Part shown: piece by piece, positions 19,541 through 28,554 of the stretch | How positions within the stretch are numbered: position 1 is the stretch's first letter | Layout of the letters: each line of letters begins with the position of its first letter | Source of the DNA: Prorocentrum cordatum | Taxonomy: Eukaryota; Sar; Dinophyceae; Prorocentrales; Prorocentraceae | Assembly: GCA_963575745.1 (NCBI GenBank) | Contig: CAUYUJ010017812.1 | Span: 98,501 to 162,500, forward strand | Length of the DNA stretch: 64,000 nt | Direction: 5' to 3' | Program-made: the position numbers and the translations under genes | Notes under the pieces: generated by a model | Databases searched by the model: none | What the model saw: only the letters and a program-made list of their open reading frames with translations | Told to the model about the DNA's origin: nothing

Positions 19541-20730
19541 GGCGGCAATGGCTGGGTGTCCGCGGAAGGAAAATGTGCGCAGCGCAGGCGCACTCAGTTT
19601 CCCACGTGCGGCTTCTGCCTGGCACTTCTGCTTTGTCTTCCGTAGCCTTCGGCTCAAACAGATTGCGGGTTGCAGGCCGCCGCATGGCGTTGAGTTTTGT
19701 CAACGCAGAGCGGGCGCGATGGCAGCGCTTGCGAGAGGGGCTTCCTGAGGCCAGCGAGCCAGCACTGCCGCCTGTCGCTTCCCTTCCACGTCCTGGCCAT
19801 CCTGCGGATCGCTGGCGCGGTGAATTGGCGAGCGTGCTTCAGAGGGCCGGCGCCGCGAAGCAGGGCGTCCATGGCGCGGACGGCATTGCAGCAAGTCTGC
19901 AACGCGACGGCGCGAATTCCTTCAGTGATTTTGGCTCGTTGGACGCTTTCGAGGCGCAGGAGGTTTGGCCTGCTCTGGGCCAGCTGGACGTTGCCATCGT
20001 CAAGGTTTTTCTGTTGTTCTGTGGTCGAGCGGATAGGGGGATGCAGCAGCCAGCGGTGCAGGAATCGCAGACGGACCGCCAAGCTCACAGCCGTGAGCGT
20101 TCATTGGCGGGTCCAGCTGCGCCAGCCTCGGCGTCAGCCGAAGAAATGGCGCAAGCGCTCGCGGCATTGCGACTGGTAGCGGCTGCAAGGCAATCGGGTT
20201 GTGTCCCCCCGCCGCCGGTACTGGCACACGCCATACGCGTGCTCCACAAAGTGCCAGAGCCGCCCGTGGACATGCCTGGCCAGGCGCCAACAGCTGAAGC
20301 TCGCGAAGCTCAACGAAGCCCCGCTCCCGCCGCCGTCTTCGCGGAGCGGGCATGCTGGATTGAGTTTCAAGGCTGGCGAAAAAGTGCCTTGGGTTATGCG
20401 TCTGCTGTGGTTTTGTGGGGACAGGCAGCGGCTACGGTGCGCGTGGAGCCATGGCCCCCTCAGGAGTGCATCTTGGATTGCTTCGTGTCTCTCTTTCGGA
20501 GCGGAGCTTCGTTAGCGCAGTATGTGTCTCGTCTTCGAACAGTGTTGGCTTGGTTGAAAAATTCACCAGGTCCTTTGGCGGACACTTCCCGCTTGATTCG
20601 GGGCGCTGAGAAGGCCACGGATCCGGCGACTCGCCGCGTGAAGTTGAGGGCTTCGACAGGAGACACGCGCGCCCTGGCAAAGTGGGCTTCCGAGGCGGCA
20701 TCCAGGCCGGACGTGGCTCGGTCGTGCTCC
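19507..20730 (+). pseudogene. Tyrosine recombinase of outer element, C-terminally truncated
   Basis: The frame overlaps the RT end by 34 bases in the -1 frame. A plausible internal ATG is at 19684 (MALSFVNAERARW). It aligns with the minus-strand YR at 23681: shared blocks include EVWPALGQLD vs EIQQIWAPLD, WIEFQGWRKSALGYASAV-LWG vs WLEFCGWRRSALQYASAV-LWG, LFRSGASL vs LFRSSTSL, DTSRLIRGAEKA and DTRALAKWAS. After about 20730 the sequence becomes the R repeat. The catalytic half with R, H-x-x-R and Tyr is absent, so no active recombinase is encoded. The last ~14 codons to 20772 are R-derived. Confidence 0.75.
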
Positions 20731-20734
20731 CGGG

Positions 20735-21600
20735 CACCAGAACGCCGAAAGGAGCTCAGAATGCAATTCTGAGCGCGCGCGCGCCCAAAAGCTCTCAGAC
20801 TGCGAATCTTGGCGCGCCCCGTCACCTGAATGCAGAACGGAGCTCAGAATGCAACTCCGAGCGCGTGGACGCTCAGAAGCGCGAAGTCGCGCACAGATTG
20901 CGAATCTGGGTGCGCTTGGGCACCAAAACGCAGAAAGGAACACAAAATGCAATTCTGGGCGCGCGGACGCCCACGACCGCCAAGTCGCGCTCAGATTGCG
21001 AATCTGGGTGCGCCTGGGCACCAAAACGCAAAAAGGAAGGAGCTCGCAATGCTGGGCAAGCGGACGCCGCCCGCAACGCGCAACTTCGCGCCCTGACCGC
21101 AGTTGCAGGGATTCGCTGCGATTGCACTCCTGGACGCGCCGACTCCAGATTGTGCAGAATCGCGCGCAGAATGCAATTCTGGGCGCACTGGCGCCAGAAC
21201 GACCCCAGCGCTTGCGAGGCGCACCAGCATGCGACGAACAAGGCGCTGGCCAGCAAGGGCGCGGGCCTGGGGTATGGCAGCCAGGCCAGGGACCCACTTG
21301 TGCACGGCACTGGCCAGCAACGACGAAGGCGACGACAAACAACACCACGGGCGCTGTGAACAGCACCTGGCCCGCCTTGTGGACCACTGGGAGACTGCAA
21401 AAACCCCCGGTGGAGCGAGCGCACCCCGCAGGGCGCTTGCTCCGCGGCGGCCGTGGAGCCGGGAACTTGCTATCCCGCCCCCGAGCCGGGCGGTGCCCCG
21501 ATCGGCCTCCGGAGTTGTCGAAGACCACCACTGCTCCGAGTTGGAGCCAACCAGGCTTTGGAAGAAATCCGCCGCTCCGTCGGGAGCCCAAGCCGTGACT
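20735..21600 (+). repeat. R unit 0, right part
   Basis: From TGCTCCCGGGCACCAGAACG to AGCCCAAGCCGTGACT this follows R units 1-3 closely (compare 29907-30564). It contains the GCAATTCTG(A/G)GCGCG minisatellite words and an ~800-base GC-rich non-coding part. It joins the truncated YR on the left and the 121-bp module on the right. Confidence 0.8.
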
Positions 21601-21721
21601 CTGCCAGGCAGCGACCGAATGCGATTCCACTGAGGCCACCGAGGCCAAGAAGCGAGGAGACCACTAGAGTCCTCCTGGAGATTTTCCTGCCCCCCAAACC
21701 GTTACACGATTTAGGGGCGAT
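21601..21721 (-). repeat. Terminal module A (3' copy of minus element)
   Basis: 121 bases identical to 28434-28554. It starts CTGCCAGGCAGCGACC on plus and ends with the stem-loop GCCCCCCAAACCG...CGATTTAGGGGC. The flanking arms GAGATTTTC (left) and GAAAATCTC (21722-21730) extend the inverted repeat here. Confidence 0.85.
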
Positions 21722-21950
21722 GAAAATCTCTGCGTGCGGCCACGCTCAAAACGCACGGGTCGGCGTCCCCGCGCCCGCGTTGGGCGGAGAGACAACCGGC
21801 GCCGCCAGGCAGGGCCCGACTGGACAACTCCAATGGCCCACTGCACCCAGGAGGGCACTGGCGGCCAAGCCGACAGGCGATGTCCACAGGGCAGAGGCAC
21901 GCCTCGGAACCGCTGTTTTACCGGCGCGCGCCCACTGCATGCGAGCGTGC

Positions 21951-23681
21951 CTAGTTGCCCTCGTCCCCGCTGGACTGAGACTGCTCCACCAGCCACTGCG
22001 CAGCGGCCATCTCTCCACGCGACTGTGCCGTTGCATAGCCGAAGGCAGCGAGCCCTCTCCATCCGCCAGACCAAAACAACGAGGATACACCGCCTGCTCG
22101 AAGAGCGTCATCCGCAAACCCACGGCGAAAAGCATGCGTACCCCAGTTCTCCGAGTCCTGGAATCCAAGCGCCAAGGCGCCAGCCTTGAGGTACGCCAGT
22201 GCTTCAGAATATGCCACGTGACCGAATGGCACAGACTCTGCAGCCGCAGCTTCCTTCAAGCCGCACACCCCGCAAAGCAGCTGCTTCACATCTGAGCACG
22301 CGCACTTTCTCACAACCTCCACGGGTGCGCGGTGGCACTTTCTCTGGACGAAGGTAATGACGCATCGAAAATTTGGGCCACTCCCAACGAAGCGAAAGGG
22401 CGCTTTGCTCGAGCCCAGGAGCAGCGTCTCAGACGAATACCGCAGACAGAAGTGGCGAGAAACTACTCACGATAGACCAATATCGTGCCGCCCTGCCTGC
22501 GACACCCACTCTACCAAAGCGCGGGTCTGAGACGCAGACGCCCAAACTCTGGGCCGCTGGTGGCCCATCCCAGCTTTCTCCGCGCCACGCACAAGCTTCG
22601 ACGTGTCCCCAAGCTCGCCAGCCGGAGCCCGCAGCAGATGAAGCACTGACCGTAAATGTGACGAGTAGCGCCCGAGCGAAGTACTGCTGCGAAACAGCGC
22701 GCAAAACACGCACAGTGTAGAGTACTTGGGCGGCCATGGAGCTTCACCGCTGACAGCAGCCGCTTCACCCCAGAGCTCCACCGCGCTGGCATACTGCAGA
22801 GCGCTCCTGCGCCACCCACAGAATTCGAGCCAGACGGCGCGAATCTCGAATCCTGCGAGATCCGTGGCAGCGGCTCGTGCTCGTTTCGCAGCAGCGCGTG
22901 GCAGCACCCTGGCATCCACGAATGGCCACTCCGGCAGCCTTGCCAAATCCCTGATCGCACAAGCCAGCGCTTTGGGCTCGATAACTTGCTGTCGGCGCCG
23001 CGCGTCCGCAACCAGCGCCAGAGCAGCCATCCCCCTCTGCGCGGCTCCTGGACCAGGCCTGCGTTCTAATCCGAGCTCCTGCGCACTGCCGCCCGCCGCC
23101 TGGCTCGGCTGGGCGCCACTTGCAGCGGCAAAAGACGCCGACCGCTGACTCCGCTGCCGTTCTGCCTCACACACCTGCAGAAACCTCTGGAGGAATGGGT
23201 GCGCACACCCATCGAGGGGAGCCCAAATTTGTTGAATTTCAGCCAGACCGAGGCCGCAGAAATCCTCGGCCCGGCCAGCACCAGCAGCTGCCAAATCCGA
23301 ACATAAAGACTCGACTGCAGGCCCTGGCGGTGCTACCGCAGCCACTTGCCGCACAAAGCTGGCCAAGGGCTCGGGGAGCGGCGCTGTCGCAAACTGCTCT
23401 GGCACCGCCTCCACGACCGGCGCGGCCAGCGAAAGCGCATCTGCACCTGTTGACGCCGCTGCACGCGCCCGGCTCTGCTCCAGGAAATGCAACATGAAAA
23501 CATGCAAAAGCAACGCCAGCCCTTTGCCTGAGCCACGTGCTACGGACAACTGCGTGAACAGCGCTGCGCCTCCAAGCACTCGCTGCCTGAAGCACGGCCC
23601 CGACTCGCAACCGCTCTCGGCTTCCAAAGGCACCGAGAACTGCAGGGCCGACAACGTGGTCACTTGACGCCAGCGTGCCAA
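21951..23681 (-). CDS. Tyrosine recombinase of minus element, with one in-frame TGA
   Basis: The frame opens at 23681 (MARWRQ) and reads to TGA at 22469-22467. It stays open in the same frame to 21951. The first part aligns with the plus-strand YR (WLEFCGWRRSALQYASAVEL, DTSKLVRGAEKA, TRALVEWVS). The part after the TGA carries the catalytic elements: Arg in CLRYSSE (near 22430), H-x-x-R in THAFRRG (near 22130-22145) and a candidate Tyr in FGYATAQ (near 22040). Without readthrough, only a protein lacking the catalytic core is made. As the sole copy with this region, the stop may be a mutation or a second readthrough site (TCG TGA GTA). It lies 59 bases downstream of the RT stop and in another frame. 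Confidence 0.7.
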
Positions 23682-23739
23682 TCATGCGTATGACCACGAC
23701 GATGCAGCGCATTTTTCTCGCAGCACTTACCCAATCTGC

Positions 23740-25908
23740 TCAAAGCCACGGGGCGTCTGGCGGCTGGCTCCATGGCACTTGGATGAAGCCGGCTGATTGC
23801 ATCGCTTCCAGCGTTGCTGCCTTCTCGTGTGGCCTCGCAGGCGCATCAGCCAAATTCAAATGACTGGGCACATAAAAACCGTGCAACAGAACTGCAGCGC
23901 ACGCGGCGCGCAGCCAGAAGTCTCCAATTAGGTCATTCCAATCGGATTGCCTAGAGGAGCCGCGCAAAAGAGTGCCGAGGGCCGTTTGATTATCAACAAA
24001 CAACAAAACCTCTAGACGATCCCCGGCCTCTTGGCTGAGCAGCCAGTGGAGTGCGCAAATGGCCGCCATTAGCTCCCAGGTTGCTACCTGGTTTTTCCGG
24101 TGGAGCGCCCAACGCCACACTGCACGAGGCACCACAGAGGCAGACCAGACACGCCGCTCTGGCAAACAGATGGCCCATGCCAACCTGCCTTTGCCCGTGG
24201 CGTCAGAATATACAATGCACTGGCGCCGCTTAGCAGGCTCCGCGGACAACACTGCGCGCCGCGGCACAGAGTGGAGAAAACGCAGCCACCAGCGGAGGGA
24301 GCGCGCCAAACGGCCTGACAAAGCCGAGGACGCTCCAGACGCCTGCTTGAAAAGCGGCGCCAGATGCACCCTTGCCGCGCGGCCGTAGACAGCAGCAGCG
24401 CCCCAGCTCAGCCTCCCCGCAAGCTTTTTCGCTTCGGCAGGGCGAAGCGCGCTGCGCTCCAGAATGGCGCAGATTTGCGCTCTCCATTGCGCGATCTTGG
24501 CCGGGCCAATCTCTAAATGCACGGCCCCGCCAGCGAAGTCGATTTCGACCTCTACTCCCAAAATGGGAGCTTTCGCTGAACCAGATACCCGCTTCGTGGC
24601 ATCAAGTTCCCATCCAAGTAAATCTTCTACCACCTCGCGTGCAACTTCGCTGGCGCCTGCTGGCGTAGCCAAGAACGGAGCGCCTCCAACGACCCGATCC
24701 GCGCCAAACAGATCATCCACGAACCGCAGAAAAACTACGAGGAAAAGCTCAGCCAGAATGGACCTGACTGCTGCACCGAAGCGCTCCCAGTTGTAGACCG
24801 GCGCGACGGCCCCAAACGGGCACGCGAGAAGTTGCAGCCCCTGCCCCCGGGACTCAGCCGAATCCCAGGAGACGACTGCGAACGGCAAGTGCGAGCTCGC
24901 CAAGGGCAACGTCTTGAACGCTGCTACAAAGTCTTCTTTGCGAAGCGTGACTCCGTCACAACCTGCCGACATGACGTCGCGAAGCATCGCCACGAAACGA
25001 TCGAGAGTGTCGTGCTGGATGGCCTCTCCAACCGACACTGCGGCATTTATACGAGATGCCGAAAAGTCGTCAATGCAACGCACCCGGCGCGAATTCCCTT
25101 TCCAGCCTTCGTCGGCCGGGGACCTAGCAGTGAGGACGCAATTGCCTGACAAGGAACGCCACCTCGCATGCCCGTCGCGAACCTCTTTTTCGCACTTGCT
25201 CTCGAAAGCCGCTCGGACTGAATCCTCCAGATCCGTCTGACGCCGAACTCGGCGGAGCGTGGCTTCGTTTAAAGAAGCGGTCTGCGCACGCAAACTCGCG
25301 GCAGTTTCCGGGCACTGCAAAAACGGGAGGACAGGCAGGGCACCGCTGCGGGGAATCTCGCCGAGCAGCGGAAACCCATTCCTCAGATCAGCTACGAGAC
25401 GCGTGTCAGGCCAGCCAATCGCCTCAAGCATCTCGCCAAGCACAAGCAAATTTTTCTTCGGACCCAGGACGCCCTGGACGTGCGAGGGCAGCGCCCCGAA
25501 CTTGCACGCCCACAGCGGGTCCAGCACACGCTTGCGCTCACGCCAGTGCGCGAGACTGTCCGCCCGAACGTGGGCCAGGGCGGGCCCGTCTAGAGCCAGG
25601 GAGCGAGCCAGCGGCGCAGCGACGGCCCCGGGCACCACGGGGAAACCACTGCACGCAGGCAAACTGAGCGCCCAACCTAAATGATCGAGCGGAGTTAAAC
25701 TGGACGCCACTGGGTCCTGCAGAAAGCTATGTACAAGATCCCTAAGCCTGGCCACGCCAGGGGACTCGGGATATTCGTGGCGAAGCGTTCGCGAACAAAA
25801 ACGGGCATCGCCACTGCCGTCGCGATTGGCAACTGCGCCGGATTCGCCATCAAAATGGGCAGAATCGACGCTGGAGCCTCCTGAGCTCGCACTCCGGCTT
25901 GGGGCCGC
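23740..25908 (-). CDS. pol: Reverse transcriptase/RNase H of minus element
   Basis: Same frame as Gag and separated from it only by TGA 25911-25909. The first residues after the stop (AAPSRSASSGGSS, FDGES) parallel those of the 45591 copy (EAPSRGSSPGGSS, FDGES). The shared E-Y-P-x-x-P-G then leads into the RT. Motifs: RKEDFVAAFKTLPL (A), LLACPFGAVAPVYNW, and FVDDLFGAD (C, near 24690-24722). RNase H: YSDATGKG, WELMAAI, FVDNQTALGTLLRGSSR and LADAPAR (near 23840). It ends TGA 23740, with the YR 59 bases further on. A start at the GTG of 25755 would be an ORF-caller artefact. Confidence 0.85.
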   Translation of the reverse strand, partial: AAPSRSASSGGSSVDSAHFDGESGAVANRDGSGDARFCSRTLRHEYPESPGVARLRDLVHSFLQDPVASSLTPLDHLGWALSLPACSGFPVVPGAVAAPLARSLALDGPALAHVRADSLAHWRERKRVLDPLWACKFGALPSHVQGVLGPKKNLLVLGEMLEAIGWPDTRLVADLRNGFPLLGEIPRSGALPVLPFLQCPETAASLRAQTASLNEATLRRVRRQTDLEDSVRAAFESKCEKEVRDGHARWRSLSGNCVLTARSPADEGWKGNSRRVRCIDDFSASRINAAVSVGEAIQHDTLDRFVAMLRDVMSAGCDGVTLRKEDFVAAFKTLPLASSHLPFAVVSWDSAESRGQGLQLLACPFGAVAPVYNWERFGAAVRSILAELFLVVFLRFVDDLFGADRVVGGAPFLATPAGASEVAREVVEDLLGWELDATKRVSGSAKAPILGVEVEIDFAGGAVHLEIGPAKIAQWRAQICAILERSALRPAEAKKLAGRLSWGAAAVYGRAARVHLAPLFKQASGASSALSGRLARSLRWWLRFLHSVPRRAVLSAEPAKRRQCIVYSDATGKGRLAWAICLPERRVWSASVVPRAVWRWALHRKNQVATWELMAAICALHWLLSQEAGDRLEVLLFVDNQTALGTLLRGSSRQSDWNDLIGDFWLRAACAAVLLHGFYVPSHLNLADAPARPHEKAATLEAMQSAGFIQVPWSQPPDAPWL

Positions 25909-25911
25909 TCA
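25909..25911 (-). promoter_or_regulatory. In-frame TGA between gag and RT (second copy)
   Basis: AAG TGA GCG GCC on the minus strand. The frame is open on both sides and matches the 17384 and 45588 sites in position, stop identity and following G. Confidence 0.6.
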
Positions 25912-27189
25912 CTTCCTGCGCTGCTGCCAGCCTTTCTGCTTCCAGCTGCCTTGGTCGTTGCTCTGGTGCCAGCCGTCCTGGTTGCGCCAGGGGCTGCGGG
26001 ACCGCGGCGGCACAGCCGGCGAGAGCGACCGTGGCGGCGGCCTCGCTGCAGCGCTGCCCGAGCTGCGCTCGCTGCCCTTCACTCCAAAGGCGTCGCCCTT
26101 GCCGTGCTTGCCCTTGCCCGCGCCCTTACCTGCCAGCGCCCTGGCTGCTTCGGCCGCCCTGGCTTCCACCTTGCTCTTCGCCTGCTTGGCGAGATCGGCG
26201 TCCACTCTCGTGAAATGCAAGTTCCAATCGGGGTCGCCGCGCTCCAGGGCCTTCGCCATCGACAGGCGAGCCATGACATCATATTGGTACGCTGTGCGCA
26301 CGCCGCCCTCCTCCTCAGCGATCTTGCTGAGCAGCATCGAGTAACCGAGAATCTCGAGGGGGGTAGCGGTCTTCATCAGAATGAGCTTCAGGCCCCAATC
26401 CATGATGTGGGCATGGAAAGTGGCGTACCCGGGGTAGTCCAGCTCCGAGGTAGCCCTGACCCGCTTCAGCTCGGCCATTTGCCGCTGGCGGTCTGGCACC
26501 GACCCGTCGCCCACGGGCACGTCGATGCGAGGAATCCTCGACCACGCTGGGCGGAAGTTTTTCTGAAGATCTTCGCCGTCAGCGCTGCCTACATACAGGC
26601 GCCCTTTCTCTCTGGCGATGCGCCCTGCCGCCTCAAAGACAGCCGAGTTCTCCTCTGAGGGCAGGACGTCCTGGGGGAACCTGTCCATCCCCAGCTCGGT
26701 GAGCCTGGCTGCGAGGTTGAAGGACAGCGCCTTCACGGAGCGCTTGTGGCTCGCCGCCTGCGCCTCAAGGTAAGCATTCATCGTGCCCGCCAGGGTGCTT
26801 TCAGGCGTCGGAGCTTGAGGCACGACAGTGGCGCACTTGCGCTGGACCCTGTAGGCAAAGGCGACCTGCGCCGGCTGGACAACCCACGCCTGGAAGACGG
26901 AGGTCTCTGCCTCTGAAGTGTAAGGTTTCTCGCCGTGCCTGACAGTGGTCCCGATGATCTCGCGCATGCACGAATCGCCAATGTCGAGCTGCGAAAGCGT
27001 GCCAAGCTTCTCCGCCAGGAGCCTCCCGACGGAGAGGTACCAGAAGAGGTCGTGGTGAGCCTTTGGCGACTCGTCCACACTGAGCAAAAACTCGCACCAC
27101 TTGATCTGGGCAGCAACCTCCGCGCCGCACAGGGCGCCCTGCGGGAGGTCCCGCACGAAAGCCTCGACCTCTGCGGCGCTGAAGGACAT
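25909..27189 (-). CDS. gag: Gag of minus YR element
   Basis: ATG at 27189 (MSFSAAEVEAF) to TGA 25909, 426 codons. The upstream frame stays open into the leader minisatellite but has no related sequence, so this ATG is preferred; the homologue at 44315 starts at the same place. Conserved blocks: LPQGA, SVDESPKAHHDLFWYLSVGRL, HGEKPY, WVVQPAQVAFAYRVQRKC, ALSFNLAARLTELGMDRFP, YVGSADGEDLQ, FRPAWSR, DYPGYATF and GVRTAYQYDVMAR. The basic C-terminus (RSLSPAVPPRSRSP, KQKGWQQRRK) suits RNA packaging. No zinc knuckle is seen. This is the only uninterrupted Gag in the window. Confidence 0.8.
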   Translation of the reverse strand: MSFSAAEVEAFVRDLPQGALCGAEVAAQIKWCEFLLSVDESPKAHHDLFWYLSVGRLLAEKLGTLSQLDIGDSCMREIIGTTVRHGEKPYTSEAETSVFQAWVVQPAQVAFAYRVQRKCATVVPQAPTPESTLAGTMNAYLEAQAASHKRSVKALSFNLAARLTELGMDRFPQDVLPSEENSAVFEAAGRIAREKGRLYVGSADGEDLQKNFRPAWSRIPRIDVPVGDGSVPDRQRQMAELKRVRATSELDYPGYATFHAHIMDWGLKLILMKTATPLEILGYSMLLSKIAEEEGGVRTAYQYDVMARLSMAKALERGDPDWNLHFTRVDADLAKQAKSKVEARAAEAARALAGKGAGKGKHGKGDAFGVKGSERSSGSAAARPPPRSLSPAVPPRSRSPWRNQDGWHQSNDQGSWKQKGWQQRRK

Positions 27190-28433
27190 GGCGCGATGCT
27201 CAGCTGCGGGTGGGTGCTGGCTAGTACCAGGGCGAAATGAGCAGGTGGATGCGCTGGAAAGCTGGAGCCAGAAGACTGCGGCAGCAGCAGGCCTGGGCGC
27301 AGCGCCGGCCAGGACGAAGCCGCGAACGGGAAGCCCAACCCACAAGCAACAAGAAACGATGCCACGAGAGACCACGGGACCACCCGAGCAGCCCCGCAGA
27401 GCGCCCGCGCCACAGGCCACGGCCAACCACAAGAGCCGGCCAGGCCGCCAGGGCCACCCCACGGAAGGCCGCGCCGACCCGCGCAAAACGCCAAACACAG
27501 AGGCGCTGCGCCCCCCGCAGGAGCAACCTTTGCCCGACGTGCGGGTGCACCCCAAACCGACGGCGTGGACCCACTGCAAACAGAACACGGCGCCGACCGA
27601 CCTGCGGATGCACCTCCCGACCTGGGCACGGACGCTGGTGCCCAACCTGCGGCGTTTACCCGAGCTGCGGGAGCGAACGCTGCCCGCCCGGGCCCCCCAG
27701 CCCGCTGAACCGAAACGACGCTGCCCGACCTGCGGGTGCATTCCACGGCCTGCGCGACTGGAAAAGGTGGTGCCCGACCTGCGGGTGCACTTCCCGACCT
27801 GCGGGACCGAAAGGTGCTGCCCGACCTGCGGGTGCGCCCCCCCGACCTGTGGGACCGAAAACGGTGCCGCCCGACCTGCGGGGGCAACCCCCAACCTGCG
27901 GGACTGGAAAAGTTGCTGCCCGACCTGCGGGTGCACTTCCCGACCTGCGGGAACGAAAACGGTGCTGCCCGACCTGCGGGTGCACTTCCCGACCTGCGGG
28001 AACGAAAACTATGTGCTGCCCGACCTGTTACAAAGCAGCCTGCGCCGCGCACGCGGCCGAGTGGTACGAGGAGCGGCAGTGCCCCCGAGAGGCGGTGGCG
28101 CCGAGGAGGCCCGTGGCGACGAGGAGCCGTGGCGACGAGGAGCACCAGCATCGCCCTGAGCGCCAGAATGCACGGACAGAGGCAGGAAGGCGACGAGGAA
28201 GGGCAGCGGCGACGAGGAGCACGAGCCGCAACCCGAGCGCCCAAGAGCACGGCCAGGCGCGCCCCTCCTCACAGGAGCACCACTGCCACCGCCAGCCAAA
28301 GGCGCGGTTATCCTCGCGCACTCGCGGCCAGAGGGAGGAGAAGGGCAAGTGGCGTAGCATCCCCACGCCCAAATCCACCAGCCGCACGCGGCCACCGGCT
28401 GTAAGCACAACGATCCGCCGCGCCACGGGGGCA
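27190..28433 (-). other. Leader of minus element with ~50-bp minisatellite
   Basis: Between the 5' module and gag. Bases 27590-28030 hold about nine units of GACCTGCGGGTGCACTTCCC with GAACGAAAACGGTGCTGCC. The remainder is GC-rich and non-coding; long frames here follow the repeat. Just inside the module the sequence parallels the 43300 copy (GCACGGCGGATCGTTGTG vs GCGCGGCGGATCGTTGTG). Confidence 0.75.
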
Positions 28434-28554
28434 CTGCCAGGCAGCGACCGAATGCGATTCCACTGAGGCCACCGAGGCCAAGAAGCGAGGAGACCACTAG
28501 AGTCCTCCTGGAGATTTTCCTGCCCCCCAAACCGTTACACGATTTAGGGGCGAT
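28434..28554 (-). repeat. Terminal module A (5' copy of minus element)
   Basis: 121 bases identical to 21601-21721. The stem-loop lies at its right edge (28508-28554), next to R flank CAAAAACGAC. Confidence 0.85.

Larger units (their letters stand above)
21601..28554 (-). mobile_element. Complete minus-strand YR retroelement between identical 121-bp repeats
   Basis: Gag (27189-25909), RT/RNase H (25908-23740) and YR (23681-21951) run right to left. The element is bounded by two 121-bp direct repeats (28434-28554 and 21601-21721) that look identical at every base, implying recent insertion. Flanks are R-unit sequence on both sides (GCCGTGA left, CAAAAACGACAAGAGCTCC right). At three other places these same flanks hold only a ~120-bp variant module. 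The order gag-RT-YR matches Ngaro. A B repeat outside the terminal module was looked for and not seen, so the classic B1-A2-B2 end is not evident here. Confidence 0.75.

Noticed and set aside
21601-28554. Ordinary LTR retrotransposon (Gypsy/Copia) with 121-bp LTRs
   Set aside because: No DDE integrase or aspartic protease; a tyrosine recombinase is present, no target-site duplication is visible and the repeats carry no TG...CA ends.
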